DNA of 64,000 nucleotides. Source: Kribbella sp. VKM Ac-2568 (GTDB lineage Bacteria; Actinomycetota; Actinomycetes; Propionibacteriales; Kribbellaceae). A program made the translations under genes and the position numbers. Each line of letters begins with the position of its first letter. Position 1 is the first letter of the stretch. A model generated the notes under the pieces. It was not told the DNA's origin and ran no database searches. It worked only from the letters and a program-made list of their open reading frames with translations. Shown piece after piece: positions 25,146-34,501 of the stretch. Location: assembly GCF_004345365.1 (NCBI RefSeq), contig NZ_SLVF01000005.1, positions 496,001-560,000 of the forward strand, given 5' to 3'.

Positions 25146-26825
25146 TCAGCGGGTGAAGAGGGCGCCGGTGAGGTTGGTGGTCAGGTTGCGGAGGGAGTCG
25201 GGGAGGTATTGGAGGTGCCAGCCTCGGGGGCCTCGGTACCAGTGGAAGCCCTCGTCTTCGTCCTGGTCGTCGTCGGTGGCTACCAGGGCGTCGATCCAGC
25301 GCTCGGAGCCACCCAGGACCACGGCGTACGGGAGGGCTCGAGAGCAGAGCTCGGCGTGCTGGTCGGTCGGGAGCTCGCTGACGTCCATCTCGAGCAGCTC
25401 GCCGCGGATGGCGGCGACCTGGCCGAGGACGCGGCCCGCGGCCGGGGCCTTGGCGGGCATGTGGCGGCCGACCAGCAGCAGGCCGACACCCACCGCGGTG
25501 ATCGCGAGGCCGAGGAGTCCCCAGCTGGAGACGAGGGCCAGGACGATGGTGAGGATGGCGCCGAGCACCGTGACGCCGATGCCGATGGTGGCCCACAGGG
25601 AGCGGGTGCGGTCCGGGCGCTCGGTGAACCAGCCGCGCTTGACAACCCCGTCGTACAGGGCGTCCTGGACCTGGCCGAGGCTGGCGCGGACCTGGCGGCC
25701 GAGCTCGGAGACGAGGACCGAGTCGGAGTCGCCGAAGATGGCGCGGACGAGGACGTTCTCGTACCGCTGCAGTTCCTCGGACGGCGCGTTCGCCACCCGG
25801 CGGAGCTCCCAGTCGGGGCGCGAGTACTCGGTCTCGTGCTCCAGCTCGGTGATGGTCAGGTGGCCGCGGACCGCGAGGTCGATGATCGTCGCGGTCACGT
25901 CGACCGGGTCGATCCGCTCGTCGATCAGGGTGCCCACCTCACCGGGCCGCAGATCGGCCGGCGGGGTGAAGTCGATCCGGGTGTCCTGGCCGAGGCTGAA
26001 CAGCGACGCCGGTACGACGCGACGCGGGTCGACCTGGTCGCGTCCGCGCAGGCGGTACAGGGCGAGCAGCGCGAGGGCGCCGAGCAGCAGCACCGCCAGC
26101 GCGGTGACGAGCTGCGCGGTGTCGGTCGAGAAGGCGCGCTTGAAGGTCTTGCGGTACTCGACGATCGAGTTCGCGGCGATCTCGCCCTTCGGGAAGCCGA
26201 CCGTCATCTGCATGGTGTTGCCCGGCGGCAGGCCCTGCTGGCGGAAGGTCGGGCCGGCGGTCTCGCCGATCTGCGCGAGGGTGCACGGGGTGTTGCTGTC
26301 GATCGCGCCCGCGAAGCACGACACGTGGGTGACCTCGGGCGTGCTGTAGGTGATGTTCGCGTCCTGCACGGTCAGGTTCATCCCGGTCAGCGGGGCGAAC
26401 CGGACCTCGGTGCCGTTCAGCGTCTCGGCGACCGCGCCGCGGACGGTGTAGGTGAAGTCGAGCTGGGTGTCGCCGGAGATGTCCGCGACCGCCATCGAGC
26501 TGATGTCACCGTTGGTGTTCAGCTCGGACTTCTTGTCCTGGCCGGCCGCCTTGACCTGTAGGTCCTCGATCTCCTGAACGTGGTCGACGTCGTCGGGCAG
26601 GTGTTCGCGGGTGACGACGAACCGGGTGAACGTCCCGGACACGTTGCTCAGCTTCCACGATTCGGACACCTTCAGGAGCCCGTCGCGTTCGACCCGGATC
26701 TCGGTGTCGTAGCTGGTGACCACCGGGTCCGCGCTGCCGGCGGTGCCGGACGCACCCGCCGGGACGCCGGTCAGGGTCAGGAAACCGAGGGCACACAGGG
26801 ATACCCCGAGCAGACGTAGACGCAT
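25146..26825 (-). CDS. DUF2207 membrane protein (copy 1)
   Basis: A 559-residue protein with a signal peptide (VSLCALGFLTLTGVPAGASG), an extracytoplasmic beta-rich domain of about 230 residues starting VTSYDTEIRVERDGLLKVSE, a TM helix (LVTALAVLLLGALALLALY), a cytosolic domain, two further helices near residues 455-500 and a short cytosolic tail (GFHWYRGPRGWHLQYLPDSL). This is the DUF2207 layout; function unknown. It is a paralogue of 32741-34426. It abuts the convergent HTH gene by one base and is divergent from the first metallopeptidase gene, as its paralogue is from the fifth. Confidence 0.9.
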   Translation of the reverse strand: MRLRLLGVSLCALGFLTLTGVPAGASGTAGSADPVVTSYDTEIRVERDGLLKVSESWKLSNVSGTFTRFVVTREHLPDDVDHVQEIEDLQVKAAGQDKKSELNTNGDISSMAVADISGDTQLDFTYTVRGAVAETLNGTEVRFAPLTGMNLTVQDANITYSTPEVTHVSCFAGAIDSNTPCTLAQIGETAGPTFRQQGLPPGNTMQMTVGFPKGEIAANSIVEYRKTFKRAFSTDTAQLVTALAVLLLGALALLALYRLRGRDQVDPRRVVPASLFSLGQDTRIDFTPPADLRPGEVGTLIDERIDPVDVTATIIDLAVRGHLTITELEHETEYSRPDWELRRVANAPSEELQRYENVLVRAIFGDSDSVLVSELGRQVRASLGQVQDALYDGVVKRGWFTERPDRTRSLWATIGIGVTVLGAILTIVLALVSSWGLLGLAITAVGVGLLLVGRHMPAKAPAAGRVLGQVAAIRGELLEMDVSELPTDQHAELCSRALPYAVVLGGSERWIDALVATDDDQDEDEGFHWYRGPRGWHLQYLPDSLRNLTTNLTGALFTR

Positions 26826-27075
26826 CGCCCAATCACACCGTATCGAGAGGGTCAGGATGGAATCGGCCCAGCGGGCCCCTGCCCGACAGCCGGGCGGCCG
26901 GGGCAGGTCGTACCGAGTCACCGGCGGCCGGAACGAGCCGTCGACAGGGGGCACCATACCGTGACCCATGCCCAGCGCAACGACCCGCGAGTGGACCCGG
27001 CGATAACCCGGCGGCTGCGTAGGCTGGCCCGGGCCGGGGCGTCGGGGCACCGGCTCGACCCGGTGAGGAGCGCAG

Positions 27076-28308
27076 TTGTCGGACCAGCAGTGGGGTTCTC
27101 CCCAGGGCAACCAGCCGCCGCAGCCCCCGCACCAGCCGTCTCAGCCCCAGTACCAACAGCCCCCTCAGCAGCAGGCGCAGTACCAACAGCCCCCGGCTCC
27201 CTATCAATCCCAGGCGCTGCAGCAACCTCAACCGCAGTACCAACAGCCGCCGTACCAACCGCAGTACCAGCAGCCGCCGTACCAGCCAGCCTGGCAGCCG
27301 CAGTACCGGCAGCCGCTGGGCTGGGGGCAACTGCCGCCGCAGCCGAAGAAGAAGCGCAGCCCGGTGCTGCTGGTGCTCGGCGTACTAGGCGGACTGGCCG
27401 TTCTCGGTGTACTCGGCATCGCGGTGGCCTCGAACCTGCTCGAAGACAACAGCGAGCCGACCGTGACTCCCCCGGTCGGTCCTCCCACCGTTCAGCCGAC
27501 GAAGGCGCAGCCCACCCGGCCGCCGGCGACCACCAGACCGCCCAGTGCTCCCGTGACGACGAAGCCGAAGCCCACGACGAAGCCCAAGCCGCCGCCCACC
27601 GCGTCGCAGATCGTCACGGCCAACGCCCTGTACCGGACCGGTGCGCAGCGCGCGGTGAGCTGCAAGGAGTCGAAGGTCGGCCTGAGCTCGGCCTCGAAGG
27701 CCACCGCCTACTACCGCCAGATCAAGGCCTGCCTCGACCGGGCTTGGCCGCGACAGGTGCAAGCCGCCGGCTACACGTTCCGGGCGCCGGGACTGGTCGC
27801 CTGGGTGGGTTCCGCGAACTCCCCGTGCGGCAACTCCGACCGCAGTTTGTCCTTCTACTGCTCCTCGAACCACACCGTCTACATGGACGTCTCCGACGAC
27901 GTCAGCTACTACAAGCAGAACCGCTCGTTCGCCCGGGCTCTCGCTTCGCACACGGTGGCCCACGAGTACGCGCACGCCATGCAGCAGGTGACCGGGATCC
28001 TCCCGGCGTACTACCAGGTCCGGTACGACGCCACCGCCGCCAGGGCGCTCGAACTGAACCGGCGGATGGAGCTGCAGGCGTCCTGCCTGGGCAACGTGTT
28101 CCTCGGCACCAACCGCCGCAGCTACGGCCTCACCGGTCTGCTCTACAACCAGTGGCTGTACGTCGTGAACAACAGCGGCGACGTCTCCTATCTCCCCAGG
28201 GACCACGGCAGCAAGAAGAGCCACGGGTACTGGGGCCGGCGCGGCTTCAACGGGCGCAACCCAGCCGTCTGCAACACCTTCGCGGCACCCGGCTCGCAGG
28301 TGAGCTGA
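27076..28308 (+). CDS. Membrane-anchored zinc metallopeptidase, array member 1
   Basis: 410 residues. Residues 1-95 are a Pro/Gln-rich cytosolic tail (MSDQQWGSPQG, repeats of QYQQPP), then a basic PKKKRS stop-transfer, one TM helix (about 97-122), a Pro/Thr/Lys stalk and an extracytoplasmic catalytic domain (175-410). That domain has the neutral zinc metallopeptidase (YpfJ-like) motif H296-E-Y-A-H300 and a candidate third ligand Glu332 in MELQASC, plus six Cys shared by all five paralogues. TTG start with GAGGAG upstream. The peptidase fold is from motif recognition; the substrate is unknown. Confidence 0.82.
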   Translation: MSDQQWGSPQGNQPPQPPHQPSQPQYQQPPQQQAQYQQPPAPYQSQALQQPQPQYQQPPYQPQYQQPPYQPAWQPQYRQPLGWGQLPPQPKKKRSPVLLVLGVLGGLAVLGVLGIAVASNLLEDNSEPTVTPPVGPPTVQPTKAQPTRPPATTRPPSAPVTTKPKPTTKPKPPPTASQIVTANALYRTGAQRAVSCKESKVGLSSASKATAYYRQIKACLDRAWPRQVQAAGYTFRAPGLVAWVGSANSPCGNSDRSLSFYCSSNHTVYMDVSDDVSYYKQNRSFARALASHTVAHEYAHAMQQVTGILPAYYQVRYDATAARALELNRRMELQASCLGNVFLGTNRRSYGLTGLLYNQWLYVVNNSGDVSYLPRDHGSKKSHGYWGRRGFNGRNPAVCNTFAAPGSQVS

Positions 28309-28399
28309 CGGCTGAACCGGGGCTCGGATAGCGTCGGCTCCGCACGGCCGCGCCCCAGGTCGAGTACTCGGTCCGCTGGCGGGGCACTGGAGAGAGCGC

Positions 28400-29797
28400 G
28401 TGTCCGACAACCAGTGGGGAGCCCCCGGGCAGTACCCGCAGCAGCCCCCGCAACAAGGGCAGGTGCCGCCGCCCGGGAACCACCCGCCCTCCCAGGGCCA
28501 GTACTACGGCCCGCCGCCCGGCCAAAGCGGCAACCCCCAGCACGGCGCCCCGCAGTACGGCGCCCCGCAGCACGGCGCCCCGCAGTACGGCGCCCCGCAG
28601 TACGGCGCTCCGCAGTACGGCGGCGCACCCCAGTACGGCGGGTCCCCGCAGTACGGTGGGTCCCCGCAGTACGGCGGACCACAGAGCGGCGTTCCTCTTT
28701 ACGGCGGCAGTCAGTACGGCGGGATGCCGCAGGGGCTCGGCTGGGGCGCTCCTCAGCCGGGTGGACCGCAGCGGCCGCCGAAGACGAAGAGCTCGGCCAA
28801 GGTTGTCCTCCTGGTCCTCGGCATCGCCGTGCTCGGAGTAGTCGGGTTGGTTGCCGGGGTCAACCTGCTGAAAGGCGACCCCTCGTACACGAGTGAGCCG
28901 TACCCGACGACGACCTACAACCCGACGAGCGGGCCGTCCGAGACACCGACCGCGGCTCCGCCCACCTCCGCGACCAAGGCGCCGCCGGTCGCTCAGCCGA
29001 CGAGGACCACCCAGCCGCCGGTCAAGCCGACCGCGCCGCGGACGACCTCGGCGCCGAAGCCCAAGCCCGGCCCGACGAACCTTCAGCTGGTCAGCATCAA
29101 CCGGCTGTACAAGGCCGGCACGATGCCGTCGGTCAACTGCAAGGAGTCCAAGGCCAGGCCGTCGACCGTCGCCGGGGCGAGGACCAACTACCTCAACCTG
29201 CGCAACTGCCTGAACCGAGCTTGGCCGGCGCTGGTGCGGAAGGCGGGGGGCACCTTCAGGCCGCCGACGGTGATGGTGTTCTCCGGCAACGTGAGCACGC
29301 CGTGCGGCGTCTGGAGCGACAGCGGTCCGCCGTTCTACTGCAGCGGCAACGAGACCATCTACATGAACCTCACCGAGGACATCGGCAACTACAACCGCCA
29401 CCCGGAGAACTACCAGCGCGTCTGGGCCCGGATGTGGATGCTGCACCAGTTCGCGCACGAGTACGGGCACCACGTGCAGAACCTGACCGGCATCTTCCAG
29501 GCGAGCAGCCGGCTGCGGTACGAGGCACCCAGCAAGGCACTGGAGCTGCAGGGCAGCCGCCGGCTCGAGCTGCAGGCCTCCTGCTTCAGCGACATCTTCA
29601 TCGGCGCCAACAAGCGCAGCTACCCGCTCAGTGGCGAGTCGCTGCGGCAGTGGCAGTGGCTGATCGGGGCCACCATCGACCCGCAGCGTGACCACGGGAG
29701 CAAGAGCAACCACAAGTACTGGGCCCAGAAGGGCTACACCAGCCGCAGTCCAGCCTCCTGCAACACCTTCACCGCTTCAGCGGCGAGGGTGAGCTAG
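28400..29797 (+). CDS. Membrane-anchored zinc metallopeptidase, array member 2
   Basis: 465 residues with the same plan as its neighbours: cytosolic tail opening MSDNQWGAPGQ and dominated by QYGAP/QYGGSP repeats, KTKSSAK before a TM helix (about 135-155), a Thr/Pro stalk and a catalytic domain with H353-E-Y-G-H357 and Glu390 (LELQASC). The six Cys are conserved (VNCKESK, NCLNRAW, TPCGVWS, FYCSGN, QASCF, SCNTF). It ends with the family tail DHGSKSNHKYWAQKG. GTG start after GGAGAGAG. Likely a surface protease; the cytosolic repeats may bind a partner. Confidence 0.82.
   Translation: MSDNQWGAPGQYPQQPPQQGQVPPPGNHPPSQGQYYGPPPGQSGNPQHGAPQYGAPQHGAPQYGAPQYGAPQYGGAPQYGGSPQYGGSPQYGGPQSGVPLYGGSQYGGMPQGLGWGAPQPGGPQRPPKTKSSAKVVLLVLGIAVLGVVGLVAGVNLLKGDPSYTSEPYPTTTYNPTSGPSETPTAAPPTSATKAPPVAQPTRTTQPPVKPTAPRTTSAPKPKPGPTNLQLVSINRLYKAGTMPSVNCKESKARPSTVAGARTNYLNLRNCLNRAWPALVRKAGGTFRPPTVMVFSGNVSTPCGVWSDSGPPFYCSGNETIYMNLTEDIGNYNRHPENYQRVWARMWMLHQFAHEYGHHVQNLTGIFQASSRLRYEAPSKALELQGSRRLELQASCFSDIFIGANKRSYPLSGESLRQWQWLIGATIDPQRDHGSKSNHKYWAQKGYTSRSPASCNTFTASAARVS
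28538..28681 (+). repeat. In-gene 15/18-bp tandem repeat encoding QYGAP and QYGGSP units
   Basis: Five 15-bp units (28538-28612, CAG-TAC/CAC-GGC-GCC-CCG), then three 18-bp units to 28666 and one further 15-bp unit. Near-identical at DNA level, so copy number could vary by slippage. Confidence 0.85.
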
Positions 29798-29895
29798 ACG
29801 TCCGCCGCACCGATGTGCAGACGCAGAGCGGTCCCGGTGGTTAGCCTGGTCCCCCGGATCACGCCTTGTGTGTCCCGGGGGGATGAGGAACGACC

Positions 29896-31017
29896 GTGTC
29901 GAACGAGGAATGGAGCGAGCCACCAGGGCCGCATCAGCCGCCGGGGCCACTGCCCGACGGCTCGATACCGCTTTACGGTCACCGCCCCCCGCCCGGCGCG
30001 CCAGGCGGCGGTCCCGCGCAGCCCCGCGTCGGCTGGGGCCCGGGCTTCGGCGGCGAGCACCACTTCCAGCACGGCGGCCCGTCACCGCGCGAACATTTCA
30101 GCGGGCTGCTGGTCGGCCTCCTGGTGCTCGGCGGCGTGGCGGTGGTGGTCGTGATCGCCGCCTTGGCCCTCCGTGGCGGCGACTCGCCGACAGTGGCACC
30201 TCAGCCGGGCGCCGGCCAGACCACCTCGACCGGGGCCCCGGACGACCGTCCCGGAACCCCGCCGGCGACCCCCTCCTCGCAGGACAGCGCGAAATCCGTC
30301 ACGACCAACGCCTTCTACAGCACCGGCGTCCAGCGCTCGGTCGGCTGCAGCGAGCGGCAGGTCGCGTTGAACACCCGCGCCAAGGTCGAGGCGTACTACG
30401 CGAACCTGGTCGGCTGCCTCGACAAGGCCTGGACCCCGCAGATCCAAGCGGCCAACGACACCTTCGTGGCGCCGCGGGTGGTCTTCTGGGCGGGCTCGGT
30501 CCAGTCGCCCTGCGCGGGCGGCTCCTCGGTCTCCTTCTACTGCGGCGCGACCCAGACGCTCTATCTGAAGTACCAGGACGACATCAAGCTGTGGAACCGC
30601 TCGATCGACGGCGCGAACCGGTCCTTCTCCCGGATGTGGGCCACCTACACGGCCGGCCATGAGTTCGGCCACCACCTGCAGCAGCTCACCGGCATCCTCC
30701 CAGCCGCCCGGCAGCTCGAGTACGACGCGCCGGACCGCGAGGCGCGACTCGAGGTGAGCCGCCGGCTCGAGCTGCAGGCGTCCTGCCTGGGCGCCACCTT
30801 CATGGGCGCCAACAAGACCTCGTACGGCATCACCGGTCTCGACCTGACGATCTATCGCCGGTTCGTCGAGGCGCAGACCGGCGACGAGAACAACCGCGGC
30901 GGACCGCGGGACCACGGCGCGAGGACCAGTCACCAGTACTGGGCCGCGCGCGGCTTCAACACGCTCGACAGCACCAGCTGCAACACGTTCACGGCTTCGG
31001 CCAGCAAGGTCTCGTGA
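29896..31017 (+). CDS. Membrane-anchored zinc metallopeptidase, array member 3
   Basis: 373 residues. Short Pro/Gly-rich cytosolic tail (MSNEEWSEPPGP) with HHFQHGG before the TM helix (about residues 73-95), then a short stalk and the catalytic domain with H255-E-F-G-H259 and Glu292 (LELQASC). All six family Cys are present. It shows the same C-terminal DHG...NTF block as the other members. Only 9 bp separate it from member 4, so the two are probably one transcript. Confidence 0.82.
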   Translation: MSNEEWSEPPGPHQPPGPLPDGSIPLYGHRPPPGAPGGGPAQPRVGWGPGFGGEHHFQHGGPSPREHFSGLLVGLLVLGGVAVVVVIAALALRGGDSPTVAPQPGAGQTTSTGAPDDRPGTPPATPSSQDSAKSVTTNAFYSTGVQRSVGCSERQVALNTRAKVEAYYANLVGCLDKAWTPQIQAANDTFVAPRVVFWAGSVQSPCAGGSSVSFYCGATQTLYLKYQDDIKLWNRSIDGANRSFSRMWATYTAGHEFGHHLQQLTGILPAARQLEYDAPDREARLEVSRRLELQASCLGATFMGANKTSYGITGLDLTIYRRFVEAQTGDENNRGGPRDHGARTSHQYWAARGFNTLDSTSCNTFTASASKVS

Positions 31018-31026
31018 GGAGTATCG

Positions 31027-32640
31027 ATGTCGGACAACTGGACTCCACCCCCTGGGCGGAACCCGCACGAGCCGGAGCCGGAGGGCGAACAGCCCACCGA
31101 CCGGCCCGCGCCGGAGACCCCGCCGGGGGATGGCCAGTCGCCCCTCTGGTGGACCGAGTCCACCGAGAAGCCGCAGGAGTTCCTGCAACCCGGCCCACCC
31201 GGCGACCCCACCCAGGTCCCGCCGCAGCAGGTCCCGCCGCGCCAAGTCCCGCCGCACCAGGCGCCACCGCCGTCCGGGCGACCCCCGGCTCCCAGGCGTC
31301 CCGGCAGCCTCTCGTGGAACCTGCCGCCCTACGGTCAGCCAGACGCCTCTGACTCCGCCGGTCAGGGCCGCCAGGGACCCCGGCATTCCGGCCCGGCCTC
31401 AGGGCGCGGATGGCCGACAGGGCCCGCCGGAAGCGGACCAGCAGCGGGCGGGCCGACAGCAGGCGGCCCGGGCGCGACTGGACCGGCTTCGACTACGGGC
31501 GGCCACCGCCCGAATGCCGGTGGACCGGGTGCTGGTGGACCGGTCGCTAGTGGCTGGGGGCAGGGCGGTCCGGCCGCCGGTGGTCAGGGACCGGCTGCCG
31601 GCGGGCCGGCGAGTGGTGGCTTCCATGTGATGGAGCAACAGCCGGCGCAGCCGCAGACGTGGCAGTACCCGCCGATCCCGATCCCGCAACCGCCGGGACC
31701 CGGGCGCCGCCGGAAGCCGCGTCAGACGCAGAAGGGCCTGCTGATCGGCCTTGTCGTACTGGCGGTCCTGGTCGTCGGCTCCGGTGTCACGTTCGCCCTC
31801 CGCGACAGTGGAGACGACGGCAAGGTCCCCGTCTCGGCCGACCCGCCGTCGGCGTCCGCGTCCCCGTCGGAGACACCTTCGGACAGCCCGAGCGCCTCGC
31901 CGACCGAGCGCCAGCCGCCGACGACCGACGAGATCGTCACCGCCAGCAAGCTCTACACCGTCGGCGCGCTCAGCCCGACGCGGTGCGTCGAGCCGAAGGC
32001 CGTCCCTTCGACCTACGCCGGAGCGAAGGCCTACTACTCGCTTCTGCTGCCCTGCATGAACCGCACCTGGTGGCTGGCCATGAAGAAGGCCGGCCTTCCG
32101 TACCGCGCACCGAAGCTCGTCGTGTACGCCGGGACAGTCGCCACCCCGTGCGCCACGGAGCGCGGCACCCGTGGCGCGTACTGCGACAGGAACGAGACGA
32201 TCTACATGCCGTTCACGCTCGGTGCGAACTACTACGCGCGCAACCCGGTCTCGGGTCGCGCCTGGATGCTCGACACGTTCGCCCACCAGTACGGGCACCA
32301 CGTGCAGCGTCTGAGCGGTATCTACGCGGCTTCCCTCTCCCGGCAGCTGAACGCGCCGACCGCGGAGGAGAGGCTGGCCGAGAGCCGCAAGCGTGAACTG
32401 CAGGCGTCCTGCCTGGGCTCGGCCTACCTCGGGATCGCCGGTCCGTACCTCCCGCTCCGTGGCCCGCTGCTGACCACCTGGAAGGCCCTGATCGCCAACA
32501 CCGGCGACGAGTTCTCCCGCCCGATGATCCGGTCGCAGGGCAGCAAGGCGAACCACAACTACTGGTCGGTGCGCGGCGTCAACTCCAAGAGCCCGAACTA
32601 CTGCAACACCTTCGGGTCCGCACCGGAGCGCTCCAACTGA
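31027..32640 (+). CDS. Metallopeptidase-like protein, array member 4, HQYGH variant
   Basis: 537 residues, the longest of the array. The cytosolic tail (1-225) is Pro-rich, then Gly/Ala/Pro-rich (AAGGP repeats); RRKPRQTQK precedes the TM helix (about 237-256). In the extracytoplasmic domain the zinc motif reads H420-Q-Y-G-H424: the catalytic Glu is replaced by Gln (codon CAG), while the zinc His residues and Glu457 (RELQASC) remain. It should bind zinc but have little or no hydrolytic activity, so it may be a pseudoenzyme or regulator of its neighbours. RBS AGGAG; start ATG 31027. Confidence 0.8.
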   Translation: MSDNWTPPPGRNPHEPEPEGEQPTDRPAPETPPGDGQSPLWWTESTEKPQEFLQPGPPGDPTQVPPQQVPPRQVPPHQAPPPSGRPPAPRRPGSLSWNLPPYGQPDASDSAGQGRQGPRHSGPASGRGWPTGPAGSGPAAGGPTAGGPGATGPASTTGGHRPNAGGPGAGGPVASGWGQGGPAAGGQGPAAGGPASGGFHVMEQQPAQPQTWQYPPIPIPQPPGPGRRRKPRQTQKGLLIGLVVLAVLVVGSGVTFALRDSGDDGKVPVSADPPSASASPSETPSDSPSASPTERQPPTTDEIVTASKLYTVGALSPTRCVEPKAVPSTYAGAKAYYSLLLPCMNRTWWLAMKKAGLPYRAPKLVVYAGTVATPCATERGTRGAYCDRNETIYMPFTLGANYYARNPVSGRAWMLDTFAHQYGHHVQRLSGIYAASLSRQLNAPTAEERLAESRKRELQASCLGSAYLGIAGPYLPLRGPLLTTWKALIANTGDEFSRPMIRSQGSKANHNYWSVRGVNSKSPNYCNTFGSAPERSN

Positions 32641-32661
32641 CCGGCACCACCACCACGAACA

Positions 32662-32705
32662 CGACGAAGCCCGGGCCCCACCACGAGGGGACCCGGGCTT
32701 CGTCG
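32662..32705. terminator. Strong bidirectional terminator
   Basis: Perfect 14-bp arms (CGACGAAGCCCGGG at 32662-32675 and its complement at 32692-32705), with further G-C pairing inside, between convergent genes. Confidence 0.85.
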
Positions 32706-32740
32706 CTGCCCGGCACTTCGCCGTAGCTCAGAGCAGTAGT

Positions 32741-34426
32741 TCAGAACAGCCGGCGGGCCGACGACAGCGTGCCACCGAACGCGGCGACGAAGTTCGACAG
32801 CGACTCCCCGATGTTCGACAGGTGCCAGTTCTCCGGACCGGAGTACCAGCCGATCCCGGCGTCCGGGTCGTCGTCGTCATCCGTCGCGGCGATCTCGAGC
32901 GCCCACTTCTCCGTCAACCCGAGCACAGCCGCGTACGGCAGGCAGCGCGACGCGAACTCCAACCGGTGGCTCTGCGGCAGATCCGCCGACGTCTCGTCAG
33001 CCAGGTACCGCTGGAGCCCGGCCACGCGCCCCAGTACTGCGGCCCCGCGGGCCGTGCGCGCGGGAGCAACCTGCCCGGCCAGCGTCAACGCCACGCCCGC
33101 GAGCATCACCGCGAAGCCGACCAGGCCGAACTTCGTGACGATGGCGAGCACGATCGTCAGCAGCGCACCGGCACCGAGCAGCACCAGGCCTGCGGTGGTC
33201 CAGCGGTTCCGCACCGCGTCCGGACGGCTCGCGAACCACCCCTGCGTGACGACATCGGCGTACAACTGCTCGCGGACCAGGCCGAGGCGCGGGCGCAGCG
33301 CGTGGCCGAGGGTGGACACGGTGACGGTGTCGGCCTCGGCGAACACCGCGTCCAGCAGAGCCTTCTCGTACGGCAACAGCTCGGGACCGCCGGCGTTCAG
33401 CCGCCGCAGCTCCCAGTCCAGCTTGCCGAAGTGGCTCTCCCGGTGCAGCTCCACGATGGTGAGGTAGTTGCGCACGGCAAGGTCCAGCAGCGTTGCGGTG
33501 ATGTCCACCACGTCGGCGGTCTCGTCCACCACGGTGCCGACCTGACCCGGCCGGATGCCGTCGGGTGCGGCGAACTGCGGCCCGTCGGCGCCGTCCAGCA
33601 CCGGGCGCTCAGGCGCGCCCTCCCCGGTCTTGCCCGCATCACGGCCGCGGAAGTACCAGAGCGCGGCCGCGGCCAGGATGCCGATGCCGAGAAGTAGCAC
33701 GCTCAGCCCGAGGGTGGTCGAGTCGACGGTGAACGCGCGGCCCAGCGACCAGCGGGTCTTGAACTCGGCGTTCGGCTGGACCGTGGCCTGGTCGCTCAGC
33801 CCGGTCAGGAAGGTCAGCCGGCCACCGGCGGGGATGCCGTTCTGCTCGATCTCCAGCGCGGCGGACTCGGCCAGCTGCGACGTCGTACACGGCATGCTCG
33901 AGCCGACGCGGCCGGCGAAGCAGGTCACCCAGGTCGCGAACGGGACGTTCACCGTCACGGCCGCCTTCGGGATCGAGGCGCTGTAACCCTGCACGATCGG
34001 CCAGCTCACCTCGCGACCCTCGGTCGAGTCGGCGACCACGTTGTCCACGTCGTAGCTGTAGACGATCTTGGCCTGGCCGGACGCCTTCAGGCTGAGCTCG
34101 CGGCCGTTGTCGATCGCCTTGTTCTCGAAGTTCTCGGCCGGCTGACCGTTCACCGTGGCCGAGACGTTGGAGATCGCGTAGGTGCGGTCCTCCTCCGCGT
34201 CCGAGCGGACCCGGGTCGCCAGGGTCCGGCGGAAGGTGTCACCGCCGGCGGTCAGATCCACCGTCTCCTTGACCTTGAGGATCCCGTCCCCCGTCAGGGT
34301 CGCCTCGGCGGCGTACGACGTGATCTGGTCGTCCGCGGCCTGCGCCGGCAACGTGCCGAAGGCAACAAAAGGGACTGTCAGAGACGCGAGCAGGGCGGCC
34401 GGCAAGAGGCGGCGCTTCAGTGACAT
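32741..34426 (-). CDS. DUF2207 membrane protein (copy 2)
   Basis: 561 residues, paralogous to 25146-26825. Signal peptide (LPAALLASLTVPFVAFGTLP, cleavage after AQA), an extracytoplasmic domain beginning ITSYAAEATLTGDGILKVKE, a TM helix (TLGLSVLLLGIGILAAAALWY), a cytosolic domain with QVGTVVDETADVVDITATLL, two more helices and the tail GIGWYSGPENWHLSN. The ATG is 6 bases after TACTCT. It is divergent from metallopeptidase 5 with a 75-bp gap, repeating the geometry of DUF2207 copy 1 and metallopeptidase 1. Function unknown. Confidence 0.9.
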   Translation of the reverse strand: MSLKRRLLPAALLASLTVPFVAFGTLPAQAADDQITSYAAEATLTGDGILKVKETVDLTAGGDTFRRTLATRVRSDAEEDRTYAISNVSATVNGQPAENFENKAIDNGRELSLKASGQAKIVYSYDVDNVVADSTEGREVSWPIVQGYSASIPKAAVTVNVPFATWVTCFAGRVGSSMPCTTSQLAESAALEIEQNGIPAGGRLTFLTGLSDQATVQPNAEFKTRWSLGRAFTVDSTTLGLSVLLLGIGILAAAALWYFRGRDAGKTGEGAPERPVLDGADGPQFAAPDGIRPGQVGTVVDETADVVDITATLLDLAVRNYLTIVELHRESHFGKLDWELRRLNAGGPELLPYEKALLDAVFAEADTVTVSTLGHALRPRLGLVREQLYADVVTQGWFASRPDAVRNRWTTAGLVLLGAGALLTIVLAIVTKFGLVGFAVMLAGVALTLAGQVAPARTARGAAVLGRVAGLQRYLADETSADLPQSHRLEFASRCLPYAAVLGLTEKWALEIAATDDDDDPDAGIGWYSGPENWHLSNIGESLSNFVAAFGGTLSSARRLF

Positions 34427-34501
34427 GGGTCGAGAGTAGTCTCGTGCCGGTTCGTCCAGCGAACCCAGACGACCGACGAGTAGCGGAAGGGGGAACGACA
34501 C

